Below, one piece after another: positions 45,824 through 55,033 of a stretch of 64,000 bases of DNA. Numbering within the stretch: the first letter of the stretch is position 1; every line of letters starts with the position of its first letter. Source of the DNA: Chlorokybus atmophyticus (lineage: Eukaryota; Streptophyta; Chlorokybophyceae; Chlorokybales; Chlorokybaceae); NCBI GenBank assembly GCA_009103225.1, contig RHPI01002491.1:6894-70893 (forward strand), in the 5' to 3' direction. Below the pieces are notes generated by a model. The model saw only the letters and a program-made list of their open reading frames with translations. It ran no database searches and had not been told where the DNA came from. A program made the translations under genes and the position numbers.

Positions 45824-47629
45824 ATGGCGCCTTCACAAAAAGGCAACAGAGAGTTCAGGGGGCGCCCAGAGTATCCACAAGGTGTTCCTGCCAGGTTGTA
45901 CAACACCATACCCCGTCAAAAGTCAGCCAACAACGCCCCTGAGAGATTAACTTGGGTGAATGGCTGGAGGCAAGCTTGTGGGTTGGAACCCTTGTACTCA
46001 CGCATGACAGACAATGACGATGGTGTGGAGTACTCACCCCCACCGTCAAAGGAGCATGCTCCATTCTTCTGGGACGACAAGAAAAAGAAGGTTACACGAG
46101 AAGCACTGAAGTTCGCTTATAAACCTAACAGCACCTCTGCTCAACTGGTACGACCTAATAGTAGCAAAGCAGCTATGAAACGCAAACAAAAGCTACAACA
46201 GTTTATGGGATTTGAGTTTATGCACCGGCCTACTGTTGTTATGGGAGGAATCTTGCTGCATGGTCGTCAGCGGCATTCAGAACCTATGTACACACCACCT
46301 GCACGTATTACTGGATTGCACGAAGGCATGCGGCATCAACTATTGCCCTCTCAACATGACCAGAGCGATGATGAATCGGAACTTGTGTTGGGTTTGAGCA
46401 CGACCATTGATGAGATGCTAGCGGAGAGCAGTGAGGAGCAACAACATTCACTAATTGTAACAAGTTGGGAGAGCTGTGGTCATTTTAAACTCTTAACAGA
46501 GCAACAAACCATCAATCAACAACCACTTGCGATTGATGATACTGTGGTTTTGGGGCAGATTCCTAGCCAGGAAGCACAGGAGGCCATCCGGAAGCTACCC
46601 CAGCCCACACCAAGCTCTCAACCCACTCACTCCGCTTCACAAGACGCTGTGGATTATGAGGAGAGCAGCTCTGCTGCCGAGCAGCTTGCTGCCGACACAG
46701 CAGGCAGCGTGGACCAGCCGCTGCCTGGGGCGGAAGCTGCTGAGGAAGTTTGCGCGGAACTTCTTGTGCCCAGGCTAGAAGTTTATGAGGAAGTTTGCAA
46801 ACATTTCCTGCTAATACGGAAGTTGATTTGGATGATGGGAGTTTTTGTACCTGTTGCGGAAGTTGCTGCGGAAGTTGCTGCGGAGAAGGCCGGCGAGGGC
46901 AAGGAGGAAAATGAGGACGTGGTGGTTGTAGAAGCGCCGGTGGAAAAACTCCCATCATTTGTTCGGAAGCGTCTCGTGCGCCTCGGCAGTCAGGTCCCAG
47001 ATGCAACCTTGTCTGCAAAAGCGGAAGTCCCAATTACATCCCCATTGGCGATTGTAGCGGTCCCAGAACCGTCTCCGCCTGCACTTGAGTCCCAAAGCGT
47101 ACCCAAGGAGCAGTCCCAACCCCGCTCGGAGATGGAGAACATGTTCAACGCCCTCAAGGGGTACATAGACAAGGCGGTGAAGGCAGGGCTAGCGGCCGTT
47201 GCTCAGGATGGACCAAAATCAACACCGGTCGGGACTACTGATCCGGCTTGCAAAGATCAGTACCGCAAGACTGAACCCGATCCAACGGATCAACGAACCT
47301 ACAAAGATCAGGTGGCTTGCAAAGATCGTTCCCGCTCACCACTCCGGCGGCGCTCAGTGGATCGCGGTCGCGACCGCTCCCCTCGGGGCAGGTCGCCGCG
47401 AGGCAGGCGGTCACCAGTGCGTACCAAGGCAACTCGAGGCAGGTCGCCGCGGCACTGGTCGCCAGTACGGGCGCGTACGCCACGTCGTTACGGCAAGTCG
47501 CCGATGCACGCCCCTGCAAAGGAGGTGGCGGCGCCATCGACGGCTGTAATGGAGTCAGCACCAACGGTCATGAACAACTTTCCCTGGACGCGGGGACCAT
47601 TAACCAATATGGCTCCAACCAAGGCGTAA
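45824..47629 (+). CDS. element B ORF3 (copy 2), 601 aa
   Basis: Same length and frame as copy 1 (36,693-38,498), uninterrupted. By eye the proteins differ at about eight positions (for example Ser/Arg at residue 9, His/Gln near 32, Pro/Thr near 62, Tyr/His in ESCGxFKLL). I noticed only about two silent differences, so the sequence shows no sign of purifying selection since the copies separated; its intactness fits recent duplication. RS-rich region at residues ~500-560 as in copy 1. Confidence 0.8.
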   Translation: MAPSQKGNREFRGRPEYPQGVPARLYNTIPRQKSANNAPERLTWVNGWRQACGLEPLYSRMTDNDDGVEYSPPPSKEHAPFFWDDKKKKVTREALKFAYKPNSTSAQLVRPNSSKAAMKRKQKLQQFMGFEFMHRPTVVMGGILLHGRQRHSEPMYTPPARITGLHEGMRHQLLPSQHDQSDDESELVLGLSTTIDEMLAESSEEQQHSLIVTSWESCGHFKLLTEQQTINQQPLAIDDTVVLGQIPSQEAQEAIRKLPQPTPSSQPTHSASQDAVDYEESSSAAEQLAADTAGSVDQPLPGAEAAEEVCAELLVPRLEVYEEVCKHFLLIRKLIWMMGVFVPVAEVAAEVAAEKAGEGKEENEDVVVVEAPVEKLPSFVRKRLVRLGSQVPDATLSAKAEVPITSPLAIVAVPEPSPPALESQSVPKEQSQPRSEMENMFNALKGYIDKAVKAGLAAVAQDGPKSTPVGTTDPACKDQYRKTEPDPTDQRTYKDQVACKDRSRSPLRRRSVDRGRDRSPRGRSPRGRRSPVRTKATRGRSPRHWSPVRARTPRRYGKSPMHAPAKEVAAPSTAVMESAPTVMNNFPWTRGPLTNMAPTKA

Positions 47630-47668
47630 TGACAGCGCGGGAGGAGGTAACAGGTACTGCAAGGTCAA

Positions 47669-47905
47669 TTGGGGCCCATTGTGGTGGAGGCCAGGGGCAG
47701 GAAGATTGGCATCAACGGCAAGAGCGGCTTCCACCCCATTACCATGCAGTTGCCACATGATGAGAAGTATTCGTATTACACAATCCATGTCGCGGCAATG
47801 AGGGAGAACCCGGAGGGTATTGTGATCGCTCTGCAGCCAGGACCAGTGCGGCAACCCCAGCAGCCTGTGACTATGTCATTTCCGACATTTCCTGACTTCA
47901 TGTGA
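47669..47905 (+). CDS. element B ORF4-like small ORF (copy 2), 78 aa
   Basis: The frame opens with MGPIVVEARGRKIGING and runs through HPITMQLPHDEKYSYYTIHV to FPTFPDFM. The upstream part of the frame seen in copy 1 (RYCKVNWAIVVEAR) is displaced here by two extra bases (ATTGGGGCCCATTG versus ATTGGGCCATTG). No recognised domain. It may be the true C terminus of ORF3 or an independent small ORF. Confidence 0.4.
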   Translation: MGPIVVEARGRKIGINGKSGFHPITMQLPHDEKYSYYTIHVAAMRENPEGIVIALQPGPVRQPQQPVTMSFPTFPDFM

Positions 47906-47947
47906 CATAGTAAAACCCAGGTGGGTTTTTATGTTAGTGGGGAGGGG

Positions 47948-48574
47948 CTTTTCACAGCTGTGGATACCGAACGGGTGCCCGTTGCAAATGGAGTGATCGG
48001 GCCGCGTGGCCCAATCACACGACAACAACGAAGCGTCGTGCGCGGGGCGCGAAGGCCGTCCGATGAAGGGCGGTGATGAAATGCTACATCAACGGCGGAT
48101 AGGTGTTGATGTAGTTAAATAAATGTTGGTTATTTATTTAACCATGTGACGGCATAATAAATCAGTTAGCCACGGGTCTTACTACAGAAAATGACTGTAA
48201 TTAACTAGGGAGGATGCCCTGGTGTGGCTATACTAGCATGTAGTAGTTGCATTGTTAACCAGATAGTGGTTGATAAGTTCATTTGTTATTGCATGCACAG
48301 CTGGATAAGACCAGTAACAAGGGTATAAAAGCAGTTCTTGGGCTCAGTCATAAGGTAGCCCGGGAGCCGCCATCACTTCAAGCATCTTACATACAAAAAT
48401 GTCTTCTGAACTTGACTGAATGATGCATGGCGTGCATGTGAATGACAAAATGAATGTTGCTCATTGCCTCCCCGGGTGGGCATGAGCGGTGGTTTTTTTG
48501 TGCTAACATTTTGCACAGGCAATCCACGAGAGGGCGGTGGTGACTGCGCCACCACCGGTCACTCGCCGGCTTTT
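47948..48574 (+). repeat. element B 3' LTR, ~627 bp
   Basis: Same length as the 38,815-39,441 LTR. TATA box at 48,324. About eight transitions separate the two (for example GGCTCAATC/GGCCCAATC, CGGAGCG/CGGGGCG). It ends CCGGCTTTT, followed by CACA and the start of element C. Confidence 0.8.
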
Positions 48575-48578
48575 CACA

Positions 48579-49121
48579 TGTGGCGGTCAGATATCGACGG
48601 CCAGTCAAGATATAGCCTTTCCCGGTTACACCCTTAGTTAGAAGGGCCTGTAGTTAGGTCTGTTAAGACCCATTTCCTGGTTACAACCTCTTTTTGTATT
48701 GGTTAGCCGTTGGATTTATTGACTATGTTGTGGTTGACACTGGTTAGTGTGTAGGTACCGCGCGCATTCTCAGTTAGCGTCGGTACCTTAGCCAGATAAG
48801 ACCAGAGCTGGGCTAGTATATAAACACAGTCAGTGGTCATTGTTAGCTAGCCAAGCGAAGGTCAAAGACTGCAGTCAATCGTCCAAGTTATAAAGACCTT
48901 TAAAGACCTTGAGAATGATGTTTCAAGTGTGCTTGGTTCAAGTGTAAAAGTGAAGAGTATGAAGTGTTTGTTTGTGACTAACTTGACAGGGGCCAAGTTT
49001 AATAAAGTGACCAAGGTAGTGTCGCGCGCGACACAAGTCAAGTTAAAGAAAGGCGACGGCGATTAAGTCACCGTCGCAAGTAACTGCCCACCGGCGGACC
49101 TAGCACGCCGGCGGACTCGAC
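48579..49121 (+). repeat. element C 5' LTR, ~543 bp
   Basis: Starts TGTGGCGGTCAGATATCG. TATA box TATATAAA at 48,817-48,824. It contains the palindrome TCGCGCGCGACA near 49,022 and ends at CGGCGGACTCGACC before the primer-binding site. The inverted copy at 53,671-54,181 lacks a short AAAGACCTT duplication present here. Confidence 0.8.
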
Positions 49122-49122
49122 C

Positions 49123-49135
49123 TGGTAATCGGAGC
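49123..49135 (+). other. element C primer-binding site
   Basis: TGGTAATCGGAGC; the inverted copy has TGGTATCGGAGC, so the extra A here is probably a later insertion. Initiator tRNA-Met type. Confidence 0.75.
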
Positions 49136-49533
49136 TTCTTCAAGATATTAAAGCCTTCAAGACCGAAGTCGGCAAGAAGGCGATACGCGGCGATCCAAGA
49201 TCAATTTTGTTCGAGGGGGTGAAAGAGACGCTTTTGATAAAGAATAAAGAAGGGTGAATTGTTGGTAGAACAATTTACTGAAGGTACAAGGAAGTCAAGG
49301 GAGCAGGCGAGAGTGAAGCTTGTTCAAAGGCTACAAGTACCAAGATCTTAATCAAAAAATACTCCCGAGAAAAAGAGGAAAAGGACAAGAACAATCAAAA
49401 AAATCAAGAAAAATCAAGAAAAATCAAGATTATTCAAGAAAACAATACCAAAAAGGAAGAATCAAAAGTTGCCATCACGGCAGGTCATACAAGACAATCA
49501 GACTTGCGAGCAGCAGTAGAAACTTTGCTCAAC

Positions 49534-50331
49534 ATGGCAGAGCCACGAGACATTATGAAGATGAAGTTACCATCACCAAAGCTGTCCACTTTCAGTGGCG
49601 GGGAAGAAGAAGTTTTCACATGGATTTCCCATGTTGACTTCATGGCAAGCACCTACCAGTGGGATGAAGATATCAAGTTCAAGCTCGCAAGTACTCACCT
49701 GACAGGTGAAGCACAAAGATGGTACCTCAGCAATCAAGTGAAAACTTGGGAAGAATTATCAGAAGCTTTGAAGACACGCTTTGACACAGCCGATCCAACT
49801 CTATGGATGACCAAGCTGCAAGAGAGAAAGCAAGGAAGAGATGAGAGTGTCCGAGCTTATGCAGATGGTTTAAACTAGCTGATAGAACGGTTGGGAGGAA
49901 AAGGCAAATTTCCTGAAGACAGGAGGAAAGTGCGCTTCATTTAAGGGTTGCTGCCTCACCTAAAAGAGAGAGTGGTTGCCAGAAGACCCATCACCCAGCA
50001 TGAAGCTGAGACGGAGGCTACATACTTCGAGGGGGTGATGCAAGATGAGGTTTCCACCTCACTGGGATTGAAGCCTAAAGACACTTCAAGTGAGGACAAA
50101 CTCTCAAAGCAGTTGACCATTTTTATGAAGAAAATGGAGCTTCTTGAGAAAGGCATGACAAGTAAAACAGAAGGTCAGAAGTATGAGAGGAAGAAGTACG
50201 ACGGTAAGAAGACTTCCAACTTCAAAGCACCATTCAGAGGTTCATGCTATGAGTGTGGTGAAGAGGGACTTCGCAAGTTTGAGTGTCCGAAACTAAAAGG
50301 AAAACAACATTGCTCAGCAGAAGCAAACTAA
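49534..50331 (+). pseudogene. element C gag, interrupted
   Basis: The ATG at 49,534 (MAEPRDIMKMKLPSPKL) leads into a gag core similar to element B (STFSGGEEEVFTWISHVDFM, AQRWYLSNQVKTW). A TAG near 49,876 and a TAA near 49,941 interrupt the frame; both stand where element B-like proteins have Gln (RFIQGL). The zinc knuckle has lost its His (CYECGEEGLRKFEC), so nucleic-acid binding would be impaired. Frame ends at TAA 50,329-50,331. Confidence 0.85.
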
Positions 50332-50403
50332 GTTGAACTTTTGAGTGACTTTGGATCTGAAGATGACGTGGAATGTACCATGATAAGTATTTAAGAAGTA
50401 TCA

Positions 50404-53400
50404 ATGAAAGAAGAGGACATTCCCAGCACAAATGTGAACACACAGGCAGTGGTGGAAGGCATCAACGTTGTGGAATATCTGAACAACCTCAATGTGAAGA
50501 TGAGTGTGACACAACTACTTGAAGAATGTCCAAAACAGCGGCAATTGCTGAAGGAATACTTGCAAGTCAAAGAAGAAAAACAAGCCAACAAAGCTTCGGG
50601 GGAAGACTTTGCAACACCCATCTGTGAAGTCACTGTGCACACAGTGACACACACCAAAGCAAAGATTGCTGACAAAGAAATACAAGTAATTGTAAACTCA
50701 GGTGCTGCAGGCACGGTCATCAGCATAGGGATGTGCATCAAGTTGGGATTATTTCGGAAGGTGTGCCCATCTCAGCACATGATGAAGACAGCAGATGGAA
50801 AGCAAAGTGCTAGTGAAGGGGAAATTCACAATCTGCCTATCACCATTGGAAAGGCAACATGGCCAATTTTGGTCCGTGTTAGCAAGTCTTTTGAAGACTC
50901 TGTACTCATTGGTACAGATTGGTTGGCCAAGGCAAATGCAACACTATCATACCCCAAGAAGCAGTTGGTGGTGAAGGATACAAACAGGCAAGAAAGCACG
51001 GTGAAGGTTGCATTCACAAAGAGTGATAGCATCAAGACCCAAGCGGTGCAAGTAAACCAGTTCCTGATCTCTGAAAAGCTCACACAAGAACAGACAGCCA
51101 CGTTACTCAGCACGTTGTCAGAGTATGAGCAAGTGTTCACACACAAGGAAGACCCTGTTCCCAAGCTTGGACACACTTCACTGGTAGAGCATACCATTGA
51201 CACAAGGGAGGCAGAACCAATCAAGCAAAGGCCTCACCGGATGTCACGCTCAGAGGAAAGGATTGTGGCCAAGCATGTGGAAGAAATGATAAAGATGAAG
51301 GTCATCAGACCATCACAAAGTGCATGGGCTTCACCAGTAGTATTAGCACAAAAACCCAATAGCAAAGTCAGGTTTTGTGTGGATTACCGCAAGCTCAATA
51401 CTGTTACCAAGAAGATGCCTATCCCATGCCGCGCACAGATGATGTGCTCGATGAGTTGGGCAAAGCAAAGTATTACAGCAAGTTGGACAACAGCGGCTAT
51501 TAGCAAGTGCCCGTGAAGGAGGAGGACAAGCCAAAAACAGCTTTCATCACAAGGAATGGGTTATATGAATGGAATGTCATGCCATTCGGGTTGACATGTG
51601 CACCTGCAACCTAGCAAAGGCTGATGAATGTGCTCCCTGCCCCCTTCATTGGCCAATTTTGCATGGTGTTCCTCGACGATGTTATTGTGTACTCAAAGAC
51701 ACATGAGGAGCACGTGCAACACATAACTGCCATTCTTAAAGCTTGGAAGGAAGCAGGCTTGAGTTTGGAGCAGAGAAGTGTGTATTTGCAATGGACAAAG
51801 TAAACTTCTTAGGCCACCAGGTGACTACTGAAGGAGTGCACCCTGATGAGGACAAGGTAAAGGTGGTGAGGGAATTTGCAGCACCATCTACCCCCACAGA
51901 AGTAAGATCTTTTTTAGTATTGGCCTCCTACTATAGAAGATTCATTGCGAACTTTGCCCACCTAGCCAATCCACTTCACCAACTCACCAAGCAAGGAGTT
52001 GAATTTTTGTGGGCAAACCCGCAGCAACAAGCCTTTGACACTCTGAAAAAGGCTTTGACATCGGCACCTGTGCTGACAAGACCAGATTTTTCTGCACCCT
52101 TCTATGTCATTACAGATGCTGCAGACGTACCACTTGGTGCGATACTGGCCCAAAGACCTGATGGTACAGCAAAAAGTGAGCAAGTGATTGCATATGCAAG
52201 CAGAGGCTTGACCCCAGCAGAGCGCAAACTACACCGTCACTGAGAAAGAGTGTTTGGCTATGGTGTGGGCCATGACCAAAATGTGGCGCGTGTACTTATA
52301 TGGGACCAAGTTTATGGCCATCACTGACCACAACGCACTGCATTGGCTAATGACAACCAAAGACTTCACCGGAAGGCTTGCAAGATGGTCTCTGAAGTTG
52401 CAAAAGTTTGACTTTCAAGTGGAGTATAGGCCAGGTGAAAGGAATGGCAATGCTGATGCCTTAAGTCGCATACCTACAAGGCCGGCTAACCCATCTGTGT
52501 TGCACATTGCAACCATCACAATTGACGGCCCCACCAACAGCAATGAGCAGCCTCAGGAGAGTCTGAATGTTGGGCGGGAGAAAGATGAGGCAAGCACACA
52601 TGAAGACATCACTGATTAAGGCAGTAACCTTGCAGAGGAAGAAACAAGCTCAGAAGATAGCTACCCCACATACAAGGAAGAAGTTTTAGCACAATTGGAG
52701 CCTCAGCAAGAGATAACGTGTGAAAACTGCAGTAAAAAGCACTCAACCAAAGGGTGCACTGCATTATACATACATGAAGATAAGGAGGCAATGACCTACC
52801 TGACAGAAGGGGAGGACTCATTAGCTGGCTTTACTCAAAACCAGCGAAGACGTGTTCGCCGACGAGTGGTTACACTTTACTCCATCAATGGGGAGGTGTG
52901 GAAAAGAGGAGATACACCTCAATTAGACCGCAAGATCCCAACACAAGATGAGCGACAAGCATTACCTACACAGATGCACGACCAGTTTAGTCACATTGGA
53001 GTTAACCGCATGTATGAAGTTCTTAAGAAAGACTACTTCTGGGCACGCATGAAGGAAGAAGTACGCCAATATGTTGCCTCATGCAAGCTGTGCCAAGAAA
53101 ACAAGCAAGTACGCAGAGTGCCGGCTCCATTGAAGTCCATTGTGGTGGAAAGTGAGCCATTCTTCAGAGTAGGCATTGACCTGGTTGGTCCCTTACAACC
53201 AAAGTCACACAGGCTGGCAATGAATACATGGTGGTTGCCATTGACTACCTGACCAAGTGGATGGAGGCAAGAGGTGTGCCAAACAAACAGGCAATTCACA
53301 TCTTCAAGTTCCTGCAAGAAGATATCATTGCCAGACACGGAGCCCCATTCATTTGGCAAAGTGACAATGGGGGAGAATTCATCAATGTGGCATTGCAAGC

Positions 53401-53657
53401 AGCATTGGACCAGGCAAACATTGTGCACTACAAGTCAGCAGGCTATCATCCTCAAACTAATTGGTTGGTAGAGCGCATGAATGGCATCATCAAGCGGGCA
53501 ATCCTCAAGTACAACCAGCAAAAAGCTTGTTTGTGGGACACATATCTGCCTCACACACTGATGGCTTATCGCACCACAAAGCAGAAAAGCACGCAACACT
53601 CTCCATTCCAGCTGCTTTGTGGTCGAGAGCCAAGGTTGTTGACTCAAGTGTTGAGAC
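50404..53657 (+). pseudogene. element C pol, interrupted and truncated in integrase
   Basis: The protease active site reads VNSGAAGTV, so the catalytic Asp has become Asn. RT ([35 protein letters not shown]) and RNase H (TDAADVPLGAIL, CLAMVWAMTKMW, ADALSRIP) follow. Integrase has a zinc-binding region (HDQFSHIGVNRM, CKLCQENK), GIDLVGPLQ, QSDNGGEFIN and ERMNGIIKRAI, and breaks off after CGREPRLLTQV. Frameshifts lie near 51,420, 51,760, 52,230 and 53,205; stops near 51,508, 51,612 and 52,617. Confidence 0.87.
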
Positions 53658-54181
53658 GCTCCGATACCACGTCGAGTCCGCCGGCGTGCTAGGTCCGCCG
53701 GTGGGCAGTTACTTGCGACGGTGACTTGATCGCCGTCGCCTTTCTTTAACTTGACTTGTGTCGCGCGCGACACTACCTTGGTCACTTACAAACTTGGCCC
53801 CTAACAAGTTAGTCACAAACAAACACTTCATACTCTTCACTTTCACACTTGAAGCAAGCACACTTGAAACATCATTCTCACGATTGACTGCAGTCTTTGA
53901 CCTTCGCTTGGCTAGCGAATGACCACTGACTGTGTTTATATACTAGCCCAGCTCTGGTCTTAACTGGCTAAGGTATCGACGCTAACTGAGAATGCGCGCG
54001 GTACTTACACATTAACCAGTGTCAACCACAACATAGTCAATAAAATCCAACGGCTAACCAATACAAAAAGAGGTTATAACCAGGAAATGGGTCTTAACAG
54101 ACCTAACTACAGGCCCTTCTAACTAAGGGTGTAACCGGGAAAGGCTATATCTTGACTGGCCGTCGATATCTGACCGCCACA
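53658..54181 (-). repeat. inverted element C LTR plus primer-binding site
   Basis: The reverse complement of 53,658-53,669 is TGGTATCGGAGC, and 53,671-54,181 is the reverse complement of the element C LTR, ending at TGTGGCGGTC (54,181 going down). The LTR and primer-binding site are contiguous, so this is the 5' end of an element in opposite orientation joined to the middle of integrase. Confidence 0.85.
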
Positions 54182-54598
54182 CGTTGACCAGCAGCGGGTG
54201 CGGTAGTCCCAGCAGCGTCCTGAGCGCGGTCCGGAAGATGTCGGCGGAAATACGAAGTGCCGGTAGCCACGCGCCAGCACCGATAGCACCGATAGCCACG
54301 CGCCAGCACCGACACCGGAAGCCGATTGGCGCCGCGCTCTGTCGGTGGTAGCCGCGGTGGCATTGAGTCGGCCGACCAACGCGGCGTTGACGGTGACTGA
54401 GATGTCCTCCTGCAGCTTCCGCGCTTTTACGCGCGCCAACGCCGATAAGGGCGGAAGTGTGGGGCGCGCCGATGGTGGCAGCAGCTGCGTGGCAGCTCTC
54501 AAATCGCGTTGAAAAGGCAAAACGCCGACGTCGGCGTTGTCGATGGCGTCGACGAAAGGCCGTGATGGAGGGGCGGTGAAACGGCGGCGCAGTTGGCA
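54182..54598 (-). pseudogene. N-terminal side of a non-LTR reverse-transcriptase-like ORF, broken
   Basis: The minus-strand frame contains PPSARPTLPPLSALARVKARKLQEDI, then TDRARRQSASGVGAGAWLS, then in the next frame ISADIFRTALRTLLGLPHPLL. The sequence 'RARL-S-(x)-GAGAWL ... FR-ALR--LGLP-P' is typical of the reverse-transcriptase-like ORFs whose C-terminal tail is seen at 29,699-30,102. A 29-bp direct duplication (TAGCCACGCGCCAGCACCGA at 54,264 and 54,293) explains the frame change. It ends at the inverted LTR of element C. Confidence 0.5.
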
Positions 54599-55033
54599 TG
54601 TGCAATAATGGATGTCTAAGTGTGCACATCCACATGCACACATGCAGTACCAAATCGCCACGAGAGTCCACTCCATGTTTGTATGCACACCCCCTATGGC
54701 ATGTGCTGCATAGCAGAATTTGCTGTGCAGCCCCCACTTATCAGCCAACCCAAGCTCACATCATTAAAAGTGTTGCAAATCCAAGTCCAGTTATCACGCA
54801 TCTACCAGAAACATAACTGGTGCATTGGTTCCGCAACTAGTTATGCATGCTATCAGCGTGCTGAGTGCCGGGCAGATATTGTGTACGTAAAATGCTGGCT
54901 AGGCTTAGTATATCAGTTTACCAAGAAGAGTTACCATGTCATTCAAACAGAAAAGGCCCTCTCAAGGCAAAACACAACCAGTAACTATACCTCGTCGTGT
55001 TTGCCTCATCAACAACACATGCACTACGGTGTG
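54599..55033. other. no gene recognised
   Basis: The only open frames are short plus-strand ones with no domain. This stretch separates the retroelement nest from the F-box paralogues. Confidence 0.5.

Larger units (their letters stand above)
38815..48574 (+). mobile_element. element B copy 2, full-length Ty3/gypsy retrotransposon, ~9.8 kb
   Basis: It has a 5' LTR (38,815-39,441), initiator-Met-type primer-binding site, gag, pol (protease, RT, RNase H, integrase), hairpin array, ORF3, ORF4-like region, polypurine tract and 3' LTR (47,948-48,574). The LTRs differ at roughly eight positions in ~627 bp by eye, all transitions, so insertion or duplication was fairly recent. The pol frame is nevertheless broken several times. 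Element C begins four bases after the 3' LTR. Confidence 0.9.
48579..54181 (+). mobile_element. Ty3/gypsy retrotransposon 'C', rearranged: plus-strand element ending in an inverted LTR
   Basis: 5' LTR (48,579-~49,121), primer-binding site, gag and pol on the plus strand up to integrase. At about 53,657, within integrase, the sequence switches to an inverted copy of the primer-binding site and LTR (53,658-54,181). No 3' LTR in direct orientation and no target-site duplication were found. Gag and primer-binding site resemble element B (LPSPKLSTF, TGGTA(A)TCGGAGC), so B and C are related lineages. Confidence 0.85.

Noticed and set aside
40888-49943. Reassignment of TAG/TAA to glutamine (as in some ulvophyte algae), because several retroelement stops fall at expected Gln positions
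   Set aside because: Host genes (MTR4, CHL1, the metallophosphoesterase, SERRATE, the CPEP-mutase-like gene) have no TAG or TAA inside conserved exons, and the CPEP gene ends with TAA. Other retroelement stops replace Trp, Phe or Tyr codons and occur beside frameshifts. Mutational decay explains them better.
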